From: Citrobacter werkmanii NBRC 105721
GTDB taxonomy: Bacteria > Pseudomonadota > Gammaproteobacteria > Enterobacterales > Enterobacteriaceae
DNA: 64,000 nucleotides
Assembly: GCA_000759755.1 (NCBI GenBank)
Contig: BBMW01000003.1
Location: 62,001 to 126,000, forward strand
Direction: 5' to 3'
How positions within the stretch are numbered: the first letter of the stretch is position 1; the number at the start of each line of letters is the position of its first letter. Below the pieces are notes generated by a model. That model did not search any database and was not told the DNA's origin. It worked only from the letters and a program-made list of their open reading frames with translations. Position numbers and translations under genes: made by a program. This document shows positions 54,428-64,000 of this stretch, piece by piece.

Positions 54428-55254
54428 AGCGTCTGTTGTGGCTGCTGGCATTGACGCTGCTGCTGGCGGGCTGCGCTGGCGAAAAAGGGATTGTCGATAA
54501 AGACGGATATCAGTTGGATACCCGCCGTCAGGCGCAGGCCGCTTACCCGCGCATTAAAGTGCTGGTTATCCATTACACGGCCGATGATTTTGACGCTTCT
54601 CTGGCTACGCTGACCGATAAAAACGTCAGTTCACACTATTTGATCCCGGCTGTGCCGCCGCTTTATCACGGCAAGCCGCGTATCTGGCAACTGGTCCCGG
54701 AAAAAGATTTGGCCTGGCATGCGGGGATTAGTTTCTGGCGCGGCGCGACGCGGATTAACGATACCTCGATTGGCATTGAGCTGGAAAACCGCGGCTGGCA
54801 AAAATCGGCGGGAACGAAATATTTTGCCCCGTTTGAGCCAGCGCAGATTCAGGCGTTGATCCCACTGGCGAAGGACATTATTGCTCGCTACGACATCAAG
54901 CCGCAAAACGTGGTGGCTCATGCGGACGTCGCACCGCAGCGTAAGGACGATCCTGGCCCATTGTTTCCATGGAAACAGCTGGCTGCACAGGGAATCGGCG
55001 CATGGCCAGACGCCCAGCGCGTGGCGTTTTATCTCAACGGGAGAGCGCCGTCTACGCCGGTAGACACTGCATCGTTACTCGATCTGCTGTCGCGCTACGG
55101 TTATGAGGTAAAACCTGATATGACGCCGCGTGAACAGCAGCGGGTGATTATGGCCTTTCAGATGCACTTCCGCCCGACGTTGTGGAACGGCGTGGCGGAC
55201 GCAGAAACTCAGGCGATTGCCGAAGCGTTACTGGAGAAATACGGGCAGGGTTAA
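54424..55254 (+). CDS. amiD: N-acetylmuramoyl-L-alanine amidase AmiD
   Basis: AmiD is an outer-membrane lipoprotein zinc amidase that cleaves the MurNAc-L-Ala bond, including in anhydro-muropeptides. The 276-residue protein has lipobox L-L-A-G-C (Cys17). An Amidase_2 domain carries zinc-ligand histidines in V-I-H-Y-T (near residue 50) and V-V-A-H-A-D-V (near 162). A C-terminal peptidoglycan-binding domain follows from about residue 205. It overlaps ybjQ upstream and converges on ybjS with a 4-base overlap. Confidence 0.95.
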
Positions 55255-56264
55255 CGCGGTAGCTTACCGTGGTCGCGCAGCCAGGCTGCGGTACGCTCAA
55301 TCCCTTCATCCAGCGTGACGATGGGCTGATAACCTAACTCTTCCTGCGCGCGGGTGGTATCCAGCGTAAAGTCAAAATTCAGCTTCGATACGCCGTAGTG
55401 TGTAAGCTTTGGCTCTTTCGCCGATTTATTGCCCAGACGCTCCATGCTGCGGGCAATCATGTCCAGCATCGGGTAGGGCACCGAGCGGATTCGGCAATCA
55501 ATATTCAACTCGTCGATCAGCTTCTGCACGATACTGCGCAGCGTTCGATGCTCGCCGTTAGTAATGTTGTATGCGCGGCCTGACGGCAGCTTATCGCAAG
55601 CTTCCTGGCTTACCAGCCACATTGCGTGTACCGCGTTCTCATAATAGGTCATATCCACCAACGCACTTCCACCGTGCGGCAACAGGATGCTGCCGTAGTG
55701 GTACATCATGTGGGCCAGACGGGGGATAAAAACTTTATCGTGAGGTCCGAACAGACTTTGTGGACGCAATACCGTGAAGCGGGTCTGCGGGTTAGCCTGC
55801 GCGAGCAATGCAATCACATCTTCACCAGCCGCTTTACTGCGGGCGAATTCATTGGCGAAGCGATGTGGTCGGAAGTCCTCTTTGATATCCCGATGGTGGT
55901 GATAGTCAAAATAGAGCGACGGAGAGGAGATATGGATAAAGTTACGTACGCCCCAGGCAACGGCCCATTCGCCCAGACGGCGGGTAGCACGAACGTTGGC
56001 CAGATCGAAGGCTTCCTGCGTTCCCCATGGTGAGGTAAAACTGGAGCAGTGCCACAGCGTGTCGATACCTGCGAGCATGACTTTTGCCTGCGAAGAGACC
56101 AGTTCGGTCAAATCCGCATGCACAAATTCTGCGCCCATTTTCTCCAGCAGCTTGCCCATCGCTTCGTTGCGACCGGTGGCTCTGACGCTGACGCCTTTGC
56201 TGCATAGAAACTCAACCGCATTTCGGCCCAAGCCGCTGGTGGCTCCGGTAACCAGTACCTTCAT
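55251..56264 (-). CDS. ybjS: NAD(P)-dependent epimerase/dehydrogenase YbjS
   Basis: This 337-residue extended short-chain dehydrogenase of the 3-beta-HSD/epimerase type has an NAD-binding G-A-T-S-G-L-G-R-N at about residues 7-15 and an active-site-like Y-x-x-x-K region. The catalytic serine and tyrosine area is S-S-P-S-L-Y near residue 118, and R-S-K-A-A lies near residue 147. The substrate is unknown. It is probably downstream of poxB-ltaE-ybjT; a 97-base gap separates it from ybjT. Confidence 0.9.
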   Translation of the reverse strand: MKVLVTGATSGLGRNAVEFLCSKGVSVRATGRNEAMGKLLEKMGAEFVHADLTELVSSQAKVMLAGIDTLWHCSSFTSPWGTQEAFDLANVRATRRLGEWAVAWGVRNFIHISSPSLYFDYHHHRDIKEDFRPHRFANEFARSKAAGEDVIALLAQANPQTRFTVLRPQSLFGPHDKVFIPRLAHMMYHYGSILLPHGGSALVDMTYYENAVHAMWLVSQEACDKLPSGRAYNITNGEHRTLRSIVQKLIDELNIDCRIRSVPYPMLDMIARSMERLGNKSAKEPKLTHYGVSKLNFDFTLDTTRAQEELGYQPIVTLDEGIERTAAWLRDHGKLPR

Positions 56265-56361
56265 ATCAATCCACTGTGTTTAAAAAACATCGTGCGCATT
56301 CTTCCGTGAAATACGCCTGTATGCAATGGGAAACGTGAAAGAATACAGTCTCTTTTTGTCA

Positions 56362-57798
56362 TTAGTCTGTGATTTGTTCTGCAAGTTTGGCGATACGCTT
56401 TGCCATCCCTCTGAAAATGAACAGATGAGCCGGGATCATCAACAACCAGTAGAAGAGACCGGGCATGCCGTGCGGATGCCACCAGGCGCGTACATCGATG
56501 CGCCGATGATCGCCTTTATCTTCCAGTGTAAAGCTTAAACGGCCTAATCCCGGCGCTTTCATGCCAAACAGCAGCGTGAGCTGCTTTTCTGGCTCAACGA
56601 TGATCACTTTCCAGCTATCCACGGCATCGCCAACCTGCAACAACGGGTTTTCCGGGCGGCCTTTTGCCAGCTTATGGCCGACCAGCAGGTCCAGCGCGGC
56701 GCGCGTCTTCCACAAAAAATTGCCAAAGAAATAGCCCTCTTTCCCGCCGAGTCGGTTCACCAACTGCCACAGCGCTTTCAGGCTGGCGGAGGTGTCGACG
56801 CTAAAGCCAGCCTGTTTGGCAAAATAGCCATATTCGGGACGCCAGCGGGCGAATGCCTGAGCGTCATACCCCCAGTCGCTGGAGTTAACCAACTTCTGTT
56901 CTTCTTTCAGCGTGCTGCGCACTGCGTCATCAAAGGGGATCAGCTTTTGTGGGATCAGCGCGCGTAGCTCAGCGTCATCGGCCAGCAAGTCATGCTTTAA
57001 GCCTTGTATCAGCGCCTTTGCCGTAGTGGACGGTACCGACGTAATAACATTCAAAAACCACACCGAAATCCAACTGGTCGGAAAGGGGATAGGGATCAAC
57101 AAGCGGTGCTTGCCGCTGACTGCCATAAAATGTTCGAACTGTTCCTGATAGCTTAATACCTGCGGCCCTGCGGCTTCGAGTATGCGGTGATGGCTTGTGG
57201 GATGGTCCAACAGCGCCACCAGATAGTACATCAAATTTTCCAGCGCGATGGGCGTGGTACGCGAACGTACCCAGCGCGGAGGCGTAAGTACCGGCAGGTT
57301 GTAGACCATATCGCGCATTACTTCAAAAGCGGCGGAACCCGCCCCGACGATAATGCCTGCACGCAGTTCGGTCACCGGTACGTCTGACTCGCGCAAAGTG
57401 TCTGCGGTTATCTGTCGCGCACGCAGATGATCGGATTGTTCATGCCGGGGAGCCTGCAACGAGCTCAGGAAAATAAGCTGTTTGACGGGGATGCTACGTA
57501 GCGCATCACGCACGTTCATCGCGACCTGGCGCTCATGAGCGATAAAATCACCGCCTTCACCCATGCCATGGACCAGATAATAAACCGTATCAACATCCGT
57601 CAGCAGCGGCGTCAGGTTATCAGGCCAGGTTAAGTCGACTTTGTGGCAACTGACGTTAGCCAGTTGCAGTTTTTCCAGACGTTCAATACGGCGTGCCGCA
57701 GCCAGCACCTGGTGCCCTTGCTGGCTGAGCGCCTGTACCAGATGCTGACCAATGTAGCCACTGGCGCCAAGAACCAAAATCCGTTGCGGCACGCCCAT
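56362..57798 (-). CDS. ybjT: SDR-family NAD(P)-binding protein YbjT (DUF2867)
   Basis: This 478-residue protein has an N-terminal NmrA/SDR Rossmann domain ([10 protein letters not shown] at about residues 9-18) and a C-terminal DUF2867 region from about residue 330. A hydrophobic stretch lies near residues 445-470 and may anchor it to the membrane. It starts 4 bases after the ltaE stop, so it is the third gene of poxB-ltaE-ybjT. An internal start two codons downstream (M-P-Q in E. coli) has no equivalent ATG here. The function is unknown. Confidence 0.9.
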   Translation of the reverse strand: MGVPQRILVLGASGYIGQHLVQALSQQGHQVLAAARRIERLEKLQLANVSCHKVDLTWPDNLTPLLTDVDTVYYLVHGMGEGGDFIAHERQVAMNVRDALRSIPVKQLIFLSSLQAPRHEQSDHLRARQITADTLRESDVPVTELRAGIIVGAGSAAFEVMRDMVYNLPVLTPPRWVRSRTTPIALENLMYYLVALLDHPTSHHRILEAAGPQVLSYQEQFEHFMAVSGKHRLLIPIPFPTSWISVWFLNVITSVPSTTAKALIQGLKHDLLADDAELRALIPQKLIPFDDAVRSTLKEEQKLVNSSDWGYDAQAFARWRPEYGYFAKQAGFSVDTSASLKALWQLVNRLGGKEGYFFGNFLWKTRAALDLLVGHKLAKGRPENPLLQVGDAVDSWKVIIVEPEKQLTLLFGMKAPGLGRLSFTLEDKGDHRRIDVRAWWHPHGMPGLFYWLLMIPAHLFIFRGMAKRIAKLAEQITD

Positions 57799-57802
57799 CT
57801 CC

Positions 57803-58810
57803 TTAGCGAGTTAAAAAAGCGCGCCAGTGGGCGGCGACTTCGGCAAGTTGTTCACGCGATACGTCCAGATGCATCACCAGGCGTACAATTGGGGAGGCGT
57901 TAATCAGTACGCCTTGCGCCTTCATATACTCGCCCAGCGCAGCAGCGTGCTCTTCGCCAACGCGGACAAACAGCATGTTGGTATCGTGACGCATGACGTC
58001 TGCGCCTGCTTCGCGCAGCTGTTCCGCCATCCAGGCCGCATTGTCATGGTCTTCCTGTAAACGCGCCACGTTATTTTTCAACGCATACAGTCCGGCCGCA
58101 GCCAGAATCCCGGCCTGACGCATTCCGCCGCCGGTCATTTTACGCCAGCGGATGGCGCGTTTAATGTAGTCGTGACTACCGACCAGCAGTGAGCCTACCG
58201 GCGTCCCCAGACCTTTGGAGAGACAAATGGTGAACGAGTCGCAGTATTGCGTGATCTCTTTCAGCTCACAGCCGTAAGCAACGACGGCGTTAAAAATACG
58301 CGCGCCATCAACGTGCAGAGCCAGATTGCGCTCACGAGTGAATTCCCAGGCATCTTTCAGATACTCGCGTGGCAGCACTTTGCCGTTGTGGGTGTTTTCC
58401 AGACTAAGCAGACGTGTGCGGGCAAAATGGATATCATCCGCTTTGATTTTTGCCGCCACTTTGTCCAGCGGTAAGGTGCCATCCGGCGCGGCATCGATAG
58501 GCTGCGGCTGGATGCTGCCGAGCACCGCAGCGCCACCCGCTTCGTAGAGATAGTTATGTGCGCCCTGGCCTGCGATATACTCTTCACCGCGCTGACAGTG
58601 GCTGAGCAGCGCAACCAGGTTCGCCTGAGTGCCGGTAGGTAAGAAAATAGCAGCTTCTTTGCCAGAAAGCTCAGCAGCGTATTGCTGGAGAGCGTTAACG
58701 GTAGGGTCATCTCCGTATACGTCGTCCCCGACCGGGGCCGCCATCATCTCTTCCAGCATGGCGCGGCTCGGCCGGGTTACGGTATCACTGCGTAAATCAA
58801 TCACGGGCAT
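57803..58810 (-). CDS. ltaE: Low-specificity L-threonine aldolase
   Basis: LtaE is a PLP enzyme that splits L-threonine and L-allo-threonine to glycine and acetaldehyde. The 335-residue protein has the PLP-lysine motif [11 protein letters not shown] near residue 197 and the early R-S-D-T-V-T segment at residues 7-12. It lies 30 bases after poxB on the same strand, consistent with the poxB-ltaE-ybjT operon of E. coli, so stationary-phase expression is expected. Confidence 0.95.
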   Translation of the reverse strand: MPVIDLRSDTVTRPSRAMLEEMMAAPVGDDVYGDDPTVNALQQYAAELSGKEAAIFLPTGTQANLVALLSHCQRGEEYIAGQGAHNYLYEAGGAAVLGSIQPQPIDAAPDGTLPLDKVAAKIKADDIHFARTRLLSLENTHNGKVLPREYLKDAWEFTRERNLALHVDGARIFNAVVAYGCELKEITQYCDSFTICLSKGLGTPVGSLLVGSHDYIKRAIRWRKMTGGGMRQAGILAAAGLYALKNNVARLQEDHDNAAWMAEQLREAGADVMRHDTNMLFVRVGEEHAAALGEYMKAQGVLINASPIVRLVMHLDVSREQLAEVAAHWRAFLTR

Positions 58811-58840
58811 TCCTTTTTTAGTGAGGTAATGCCCTCTGTT

Positions 58841-60559
58841 TTACCTGAGCCAGTTAGTTTTCGCCAGTTCCATCACTTCATCACCGCGTCCACTGATGAT
58901 TGCGCGCAACATATACAGGCTAAAACCTTTCGCTTGTTCGAGTTTGATCTGCGGCGGGATGGCTAACTCTTCTTTCGCCACCACCACATCAACCAGTACC
59001 GGACCGTCAATCGACATCGCCCTTTGCAGTGCCTCATCGACCTCTGAGGATTTCTCCACACGAATGCCCGTAATGCCGCAGGCTTCGGCAATCCGCGCGA
59101 AGTTGGTGTCGTGCAGCTCCGTACCGTCGGTCAGATAACCGCCAGCCTTCATCTCCATCGCCACAAATCCCAGTACGCTGTTGTTGAAGACGATAATCTT
59201 TACTGGCAGCTTCATCTGGACAACCGACAGAAAATCGCCCATCAGCATGCTAAAACCACCGTCACCGCACATGGCGATGACCTGGCGTCCCGGTTCGGTC
59301 GCTTGTGCGCCGAGTGCCTGTGGCATAGCGTTCGCCATCGACCCGTGATTAAACGACCCGAGAAGGCGACGTTTGCCGTTCATTTTCAGATAGCGTGCAG
59401 CCCAAACCGTTGGGGTACCAACATCGCAGGTAAAGATAGCGTCGTCAGCGGCAAAATGGCTGATCTGCTGCGCCAGATACTGCGGATGAATGGCTTTATC
59501 GCTCGGTTTGGCTAAATCATCCAGACCCTTGCGCGCCTCACGATAGTGCTCCAGCGCTTTGTCTAAAAACTTCCGCTCGGTTTTTTCCTCCACCAACGGC
59601 AACAGGGCGCGGAGAGTGGATTTAATATCGCCCACCAGCGCCATATCAACTTTACTGTGCGCGCCGATGCTCGCCGGATTGATATCAATCTGAATAATTT
59701 TGGCGTCGGTGGGGTAGAACGGGCGATAGGGAAACTGGGTGCCGAGCAGGATCAGCGTGTCGGCATTCATCATGGTGTGGAATCCGGATGAAAAGCCAAT
59801 CAGCCCGGTCATACCGACGTCGTATGGGTTGTCGTATTCGACGTGCTCTTTACCCCGCAGGGCGTGGACAATCGGCGCTTTGATTTTTGCCGCAAACTCT
59901 ACCAGTTCTTGATGCGCACCGGCACAGCCGCTGCCGCACATCAGGGCGATATTGCTGGAATAACGCAGTAGTTGCGCCAGTTTTCTGAGTTCTTCTTCTT
60001 CCGGTGTGACGACCGGTAACGGCGCATGATACCAGTGCGTGCTGGCGCTTTCCGGCGCTGGCTTCAGCGCGACGTCGCCGGGTAATACCACCACCGAGAC
60101 GCCACGATTTAATACGGCTTTACGCATGGCAATGGCGAGTACCTGCGGGATCTGTTCAGGGCTGGAAACCAGCTCGCAATAGTGGCTACATTCGCGGAAC
60201 AACTCTTGCGGGTGGGTCTCCTGAAAATAACCGCTGCCGATCTCGCTGGAAGGGATATGTGCGGCAATCGCCAGGACCGGAACATGGTTGCGGTGGCAAT
60301 CAAACAGACCATTGATCAGGTGCAGGTTGCCCGGTCCACATGAACCGGCACAGACGGCCAGTTCGCCGGTTAGTTGCGCTTCTGCGCCAGCGGCGAAGGC
60401 GGCAACTTCTTCATGACGGGTCGGCATCCAGTCAATCGTTCCCATGCGATTGAGACTGTCACTGAGGCCATTTAATGAATCACCCGTTACGCCCCAAATG
60501 CGTTTAACGCCAGCTTGTTCGAGGGTTTTAGCAATAAAAGCGGCAACCGTTTGTTTCAT
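58841..60559 (-). CDS. poxB: Pyruvate dehydrogenase (quinone) / pyruvate oxidase PoxB
   Basis: PoxB is a peripheral membrane TPP- and FAD-dependent enzyme that decarboxylates pyruvate to acetate and CO2 and reduces ubiquinone. The 572-residue protein has the catalytic glutamate region R-H-E-E-V-A near residue 48 and the TPP motif [11 protein letters not shown]...N-N near residues 432-461. A C-terminal amphipathic segment (about residues 549-572) serves for lipid activation in E. coli. AAGGAG precedes the ATG. It is the head of poxB-ltaE-ybjT. Confidence 0.96.
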   Translation of the reverse strand: MKQTVAAFIAKTLEQAGVKRIWGVTGDSLNGLSDSLNRMGTIDWMPTRHEEVAAFAAGAEAQLTGELAVCAGSCGPGNLHLINGLFDCHRNHVPVLAIAAHIPSSEIGSGYFQETHPQELFRECSHYCELVSSPEQIPQVLAIAMRKAVLNRGVSVVVLPGDVALKPAPESASTHWYHAPLPVVTPEEEELRKLAQLLRYSSNIALMCGSGCAGAHQELVEFAAKIKAPIVHALRGKEHVEYDNPYDVGMTGLIGFSSGFHTMMNADTLILLGTQFPYRPFYPTDAKIIQIDINPASIGAHSKVDMALVGDIKSTLRALLPLVEEKTERKFLDKALEHYREARKGLDDLAKPSDKAIHPQYLAQQISHFAADDAIFTCDVGTPTVWAARYLKMNGKRRLLGSFNHGSMANAMPQALGAQATEPGRQVIAMCGDGGFSMLMGDFLSVVQMKLPVKIIVFNNSVLGFVAMEMKAGGYLTDGTELHDTNFARIAEACGITGIRVEKSSEVDEALQRAMSIDGPVLVDVVVAKEELAIPPQIKLEQAKGFSLYMLRAIISGRGDEVMELAKTNWLR

Positions 60560-60594
60560 GGTTTTCCATCTCCTTTAATGTGATACCGGTTACA

Positions 60595-60601
60595 AGTTTA
60601 G
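60595..60601 (-). promoter_or_regulatory. Candidate sigmaS -10 element of poxB
   Basis: On the minus strand CTAAACT followed by TG matches the sigmaS -10 consensus CTATACT at six of seven positions, about 36 bases before the poxB ATG. E. coli poxB is a well-known RpoS-dependent gene. Confidence 0.5.
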
Positions 60602-60712
60602 ATGAAGATGATAGTTATGCTTCTCATTTCCCCCTTATTTTCGGCAGCTTACATTTCGAGCAGATAACGCGTAGTTTGATATCTGGCATGGTGAAACAAG
60701 GAATGAATTCAA

Positions 60713-61147
60713 ATGGTTACTAAACTATTAAATGCAGTTAACCGAACGCTGACTCATGAAGACTTTGGCAAGTTTCTGTTACGCATCGCCGTTGGTGGAT
60801 TGATGCTGTTTCATGGCTTACATAAATTGTTCTCCGGTATTGATGGCATCAGCGGCATGCTGGTAGCGAAAGGTTTTCCGGGCTTTATTGCTTACGGCGT
60901 TCTGTTGGGGGAAGTCGTTGCGCCTTGCCTGATTATCCTTGGGATCCTGACCCGTCCGGCGGCGTTGGGGCTGGCCTTTACGATGGTGGTGGCATGGCTG
61001 ATGGTCGGGATGGGCGAAACCTGGTCACTGGATAAAACTGGCGCATGGGCGATTGAGAGTCTGGTGTACTTTTTTATCGGTGCGCTGGCTGTCGCGTTTT
61101 TAGGGGCGGGGCGTTTCTCGGTGGCAAGGAATTCGGCCTGGCGGTAA
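60713..61147 (+). CDS. DoxX-family membrane protein
   Basis: This 144-residue DoxX-type inner-membrane protein has four hydrophobic segments. Conserved features are the first-helix motif L-L-R-I-A-V-G-G-L-M-L-F-H-G-L-H-K (about residues 22-38), E-V-V-A-P near residue 66 and the last-helix E-S-L-V-Y-F near residue 115. DoxX proteins have been linked to thiosulfate oxidation, respiratory quinone chemistry and redox stress. It is divergent from poxB and converges on hcr. I recall no equivalent at this position in E. coli K-12. Confidence 0.85.
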   Translation: MVTKLLNAVNRTLTHEDFGKFLLRIAVGGLMLFHGLHKLFSGIDGISGMLVAKGFPGFIAYGVLLGEVVAPCLIILGILTRPAALGLAFTMVVAWLMVGMGETWSLDKTGAWAIESLVYFFIGALAVAFLGAGRFSVARNSAWR

Positions 61148-61185
61148 AAAAAGGCCGGATATGGCGTAAACGCATTATCCGGCCT
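61146..61185 (-). terminator. Rho-independent terminator of hcp-hcr
   Basis: On the minus strand the 10-bp stem AGGCCGGATA / TATCCGGCCT closes a loop of 14 bases and runs into seven T residues (A-run 61146-61152 on the plus strand). The arms resemble a REP palindrome. It lies between the convergent genes doxX and hcr. Confidence 0.85.
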
Positions 61186-61214
61186 GGAGCAGCTACGAAG
61201 GGGTATTTTATAGG

Positions 61215-62183
61215 TTAAGCGAGTACTAAATCACCCTGCGGATGACAGGAGCAGGCCAGTACATAGCCTTCGGCTATTTCTGCATCCGTCAGCGTCATGG
61301 TGCTGCTGACCGTGTAGTTACCGTCAACCACTTTGGTTTTGCAGCAGCCGCAAACGCCCGCACGACATGCGGCAACGACCGGCACTTTATTGCTTTCCAG
61401 CGCTTCCAGCAGCGTACTGCCCACCGGCGCGTAAAACTCTTTTGCCGGTTGCAGCTTGGTGAACTTCAGACCGCTGGTGGCGGCCTCGGCAACCGGCGTG
61501 AAGAACTGCTCTTTAAAGAAGCGCGTCACGCCCAGCGCTTTGACTTCTTTTTCGACCAGATCCATATACGGCGCCGGGCCGCAGGTCATCACGGTACGAG
61601 AGACCAGATCCGGCACGCTTTTCAGCAGATCGGTCGTCAGTCGGCCAGAAACAAAACCGTGGGTGGCATTGTTTTCAGCGACTAAGGTCACCGGATATTC
61701 GCGCCATTCGTCGGCAAAAATAACATCTTGCGGTGAACGAACGTTAAAGATCACCTGCACATCGGCCTGTGGGCGGTACTTTGCCAACCAGCGACGCATT
61801 GACATGATTGGCGTAACGCCGCAACCGGCAGCCAGCATCAGGAACTTATCTTCCGCCTTATCTTCACAGGTAAATTCACCCATGGCATCGGACAGCCAGA
61901 TATAGTCGCCGCGCTTCACGTCGCGGGTCAGCCACTGTGAGCCTGCACCATCGTCAATCCGGCGAACAGTCAGCGTGATGTACTCGCTTACTCCCGGTGT
62001 AGATGAAATGGTGTAAGCACGCAGGGTCTCCGCTGAATTACGTACGCTGACCAGTGCATACTGCCCGGCGCGGTACGGATAATAGTCGTGGCACAGCAAC
62101 GAAATTGTCCATACATCCGGCGTTTCCTGATGGATGTGATGCACCTGCATCCGCCATGGGCACTGATGAGTTGGCATTGTCAT
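61215..62183 (-). CDS. hcr: NADH oxidoreductase Hcr
   Basis: Hcr is the NADH-dependent reductase of the hybrid cluster protein. The 322-residue protein has an FAD-binding ferredoxin-reductase domain (R-A-Y-T-I-S-S near residue 56), an NAD-binding domain (A-A-G-C-G-V-T-P near residue 112) and a C-terminal 2Fe-2S ferredoxin domain with C-R-A-G-V-C-G-C-C and a later C-S-C. It starts 10 bases after the hcp stop and is co-transcribed with it. ATG 62183 matches E. coli; a second ATG lies two codons later. Confidence 0.95.
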   Translation of the reverse strand: MTMPTHQCPWRMQVHHIHQETPDVWTISLLCHDYYPYRAGQYALVSVRNSAETLRAYTISSTPGVSEYITLTVRRIDDGAGSQWLTRDVKRGDYIWLSDAMGEFTCEDKAEDKFLMLAAGCGVTPIMSMRRWLAKYRPQADVQVIFNVRSPQDVIFADEWREYPVTLVAENNATHGFVSGRLTTDLLKSVPDLVSRTVMTCGPAPYMDLVEKEVKALGVTRFFKEQFFTPVAEAATSGLKFTKLQPAKEFYAPVGSTLLEALESNKVPVVAACRAGVCGCCKTKVVDGNYTVSSTMTLTDAEIAEGYVLACSCHPQGDLVLA

Positions 62184-62193
62184 TCTTTACTCC

Positions 62194-63846
62194 TTACGCG
62201 CTCAGCAGCTGCTTCATGTCTTCTTCAACGGTGGTTACGGAACGCAGGCCGAATTTTTCGTTGAGCACAGCCAGCAGATCCGGCGTAAAGAAGCCAGGCG
62301 CAGTCGGGCCAGTGACGATGTTTTTCACGCCCAGCGACAGCAGGGTCAGCAGAATCACAATCGCTTTCTGTTCAAACCAGGAGAGCACCAGAGACAGCGG
62401 CAGATCGTTTACGCCGCAGCCCAGCTTCTCTGCCAGAGTGACCGCCAGGATGATGGCAGAGTAAGCATCGTTACACTGACCGGCATCGACCAGACGCGGC
62501 AGACCCTCGATATCGCCGAACTCCAGTTTGTTGAAACGGTATTTACCGCACGCCAGGGTCAGGATCAGGCAATCGTCCGGTACGCTGGTGGCGAAGTCGG
62601 TGAAGTAGTTACGTTCGCCGCGCGCGCCGTCGCAGCCGCCGACCAGGAAGATGTGACGCAATTTTTCACGGCTGACCAGGTCGATTAAGGTATCAGCAGC
62701 GCCCAGCAGCGTCTGGCGACCGAAACCTACGGTGATCAGGTGCGGGATTTCGCTGTACGGGAAGCCAGCCATCTGCTGCGCCTGAGCAATAACCGGACCG
62801 AAGTTGTCGCCTTCGAGGTGGCTCACGCCCGGCCAGCCGACGATGCTACGGGTCCAGATACGGTCGTCGTAAGCACCCACTGTCGGGTCGATGATGCAGT
62901 TAGAGGTCATCACGATTGGGCCTGGGAAGCGAGCGAACTCAACCTGCTGGTTCTGCCAGCCGCTGCCGTAGTTACCGATCAGGTGTTTGAACTTACGCAG
63001 TTCCGGGTAGCCGTGTGCTGGCAGCATTTCACCGTGGGTATAGACGTTAACGCCGGTACCTTCAGTCTGCTCCAGCAGGTTGTAAAGATCTTTCAGGTCG
63101 TGACCGGAGATCAGGATGCATTTACCAACGGTTGCTTTAACATTGACCTGAGTCGGCGTCGGGTGACCGTATTTGGTGGTTTCACCGGCGTCCAGGATGC
63201 TCATTACTTTGAAGTTCATCTGGCCGATTTCCATAGAACACTCCAGCAGAGCGTTCATGTCGGAAGGCCAGGTTCCCAGCCACGCCATGATTTTGTGGTA
63301 CTGAGCATAGATGTCGTTGTCGTACTGGCCGAGAACGTGCGCGTGTTCCATATAGGCCGCCGCACCTTTCAGACCGTACAGGCACAGCAGGCGCAGGCCG
63401 AGAATGTTCTCGCCAATCGTCGCTTTGTCTTTGTTCGGGGTAAATTCCGCTGCCTGACGTTGCAGATCGCCCAGATCGTCGCTGACCAGTTGCAGGTCCG
63501 CCATCGGGTTGTCGACCGCTGCGTTCGCATCAATGTTCAGACATTGTGCTTTCAGCGCTTCACGCAGGGCAATCGCTTCGCGGGCATAGCCGACGATACG
63601 CGGGGAGTCGAAGTTAACGTTGGTCAGGGTAGAGAAGAACGCGCGCGGGGCAAAGTTATCAATTTCATGGTCGATGATGCCGTATTCACGCGCTTTAACA
63701 GCCCATGCAGACAGACCTTGTAGGGAAGCAATCAGCAGATCCTGCAAATCGGAGGTTTCAGCCGTTTTACCGCACATACCCTGCGCGTAAGAGCAGCCGT
63801 TCCCTGCCGGAGTACGGATGGTTTGTTCACATTGCACACAAAACAT
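62194..63846 (-). CDS. hcp: Hybrid cluster protein / nitric oxide reductase Hcp
   Basis: Hcp is an iron-sulfur-oxygen cluster enzyme that reduces nitric oxide at low levels and takes part in protein S-nitrosylation in E. coli. The start at 63846 (M-F-C-V-Q-C-E-Q-T) gives 550 residues; a GTG two codons earlier is rejected. The N-terminal cluster cysteines are C3, C6, C18 and C25, the enterobacterial pattern for a 2Fe-2S cluster. Hybrid-cluster ligands include the segments near [13 protein letters not shown] and A-C-G-K-Y-R-F-N. It is the first gene of hcp-hcr. Confidence 0.97.
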   Translation of the reverse strand: MFCVQCEQTIRTPAGNGCSYAQGMCGKTAETSDLQDLLIASLQGLSAWAVKAREYGIIDHEIDNFAPRAFFSTLTNVNFDSPRIVGYAREAIALREALKAQCLNIDANAAVDNPMADLQLVSDDLGDLQRQAAEFTPNKDKATIGENILGLRLLCLYGLKGAAAYMEHAHVLGQYDNDIYAQYHKIMAWLGTWPSDMNALLECSMEIGQMNFKVMSILDAGETTKYGHPTPTQVNVKATVGKCILISGHDLKDLYNLLEQTEGTGVNVYTHGEMLPAHGYPELRKFKHLIGNYGSGWQNQQVEFARFPGPIVMTSNCIIDPTVGAYDDRIWTRSIVGWPGVSHLEGDNFGPVIAQAQQMAGFPYSEIPHLITVGFGRQTLLGAADTLIDLVSREKLRHIFLVGGCDGARGERNYFTDFATSVPDDCLILTLACGKYRFNKLEFGDIEGLPRLVDAGQCNDAYSAIILAVTLAEKLGCGVNDLPLSLVLSWFEQKAIVILLTLLSLGVKNIVTGPTAPGFFTPDLLAVLNEKFGLRSVTTVEEDMKQLLSA

Positions 63847-63860
63847 GGTCACACCTTTTA

Positions 63861-63883
63861 AAGTTATATTTAATATACATGTT
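63861..63883. promoter_or_regulatory. NsrR operator upstream of hcp
   Basis: Two 11-base half-sites flank a single base. On the minus strand AACATGTATAT matches the NsrR half-site AANATGYATTT at 10 of 11 positions, and the other half AAGTTATATTT at 9 of 11. The 11-1-11 layout, 15 bases before the hcp ATG, is that of a classic NsrR site. NsrR repression of hcp is established in E. coli and Salmonella. Confidence 0.8.
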
Positions 63884-63942
63884 TAAGGTTATGCCTGTGC
63901 GCGCAGGGATAAAAGGGATTTCTGCTACAACTTGCAAGGAGA

Positions 63943-63956
63943 TTGATTTAGCGCAA
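63943..63956. promoter_or_regulatory. Candidate FNR site upstream of hcp
   Basis: TTGAT-TTAG-CGCAA matches the FNR consensus TTGAT-N4-ATCAA with two mismatches in the right half. It lies about 97 bases before the hcp ATG, a position compatible with the upstream FNR site known for this promoter in E. coli. Confidence 0.5.
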
Positions 63957-64000
63957 TTTTGGCGGTAGCTGACTACCGCCAGAGAGGTATTTGAGTGAGG

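Noticed and set aside
62740-63723. 327-codon open frame antisense to hcp
   Set aside because: It is entirely opposite a strongly conserved gene and lacks any recognisable fold; high-GC codon bias creates such shadow frames.

Overview
The window is a stretch of enterobacterial chromosome. Nearly every protein is a close match, in sequence and order, to genes known from Escherichia coli and Salmonella. The gentisate cluster, the absence of gat genes at fbaB, an intact mdtQ, an stc-type fimbrial operon at the yeh locus and a DoxX gene beside hcr together point to Citrobacter or a close relative. That genus assignment is inference. I saw no tRNA, rRNA, CRISPR array, prophage or intact insertion sequence.

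Layout. 0-6 kb: pyrimidine catabolism and salvage (preA, cut by the window edge, then preT, yeiS, sanA, cdd) and the LrgAB-like pair yohK-yohJ, all on the minus strand. 6-12 kb: a complete 3-hydroxybenzoate/gentisate cluster (mhbR divergent from mhbTDHIM) lying between yohJ and dusC. 12-23 kb: dusC, the 27-residue YohP, a methyltransferase, the outer-membrane factor mdtQ, yohD, a 902-base gene-free interval holding a large structured palindromic repeat, yohC, pbpG, dld and bglX. 23-31 kb: the OsmF ABC importer yehZYXW, the 35-residue YohO, mlrA, the pyruvate-sensing pair btsSR, yehS and yehR. 31-35 kb: metG and mrp, divergent. 35-41 kb: yehE and an AT-rich four-gene chaperone-usher operon (yehDCBA/stcABCD), then a lone rcnB. 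41-49 kb: a TPP riboswitch with thiMD, yegW, the operon yegTUV, fbaB and yegS.

At about 49.35 kb the order changes. In E. coli K-12 yegS lies near 47 min and artJ near 19 min, but here they are adjacent. The left 49 kb runs opposite to the K-12 map and the right 15 kb runs with it (artJMQIP, ybjP, ybjQ, amiD, ybjS, ybjT, ltaE, poxB, doxX, hcr, hcp). That is exactly one junction expected from a single inversion across the terminus.

Regulatory sites that can be read directly: the cdd CRP/CytR array with 50-bp spacing, a perfect CRP palindrome ahead of preTA, an ATAACC-N4-GGTTAT operator for MhbR, tandem ARG boxes at artJ, an NsrR operator plus a degenerate FNR site at hcp-hcr, a Cra-like site at fbaB and sigmaS-like -10 elements at yehZ and poxB.

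The most unusual structure is the repeat at 16352-16929. Its two inverted arms of about 248 bases are collinear to within one base. Each carries hairpins at the same offsets, and the stems differ in sequence but stay paired, which looks like compensatory change in a structured element rather than a decayed gene.
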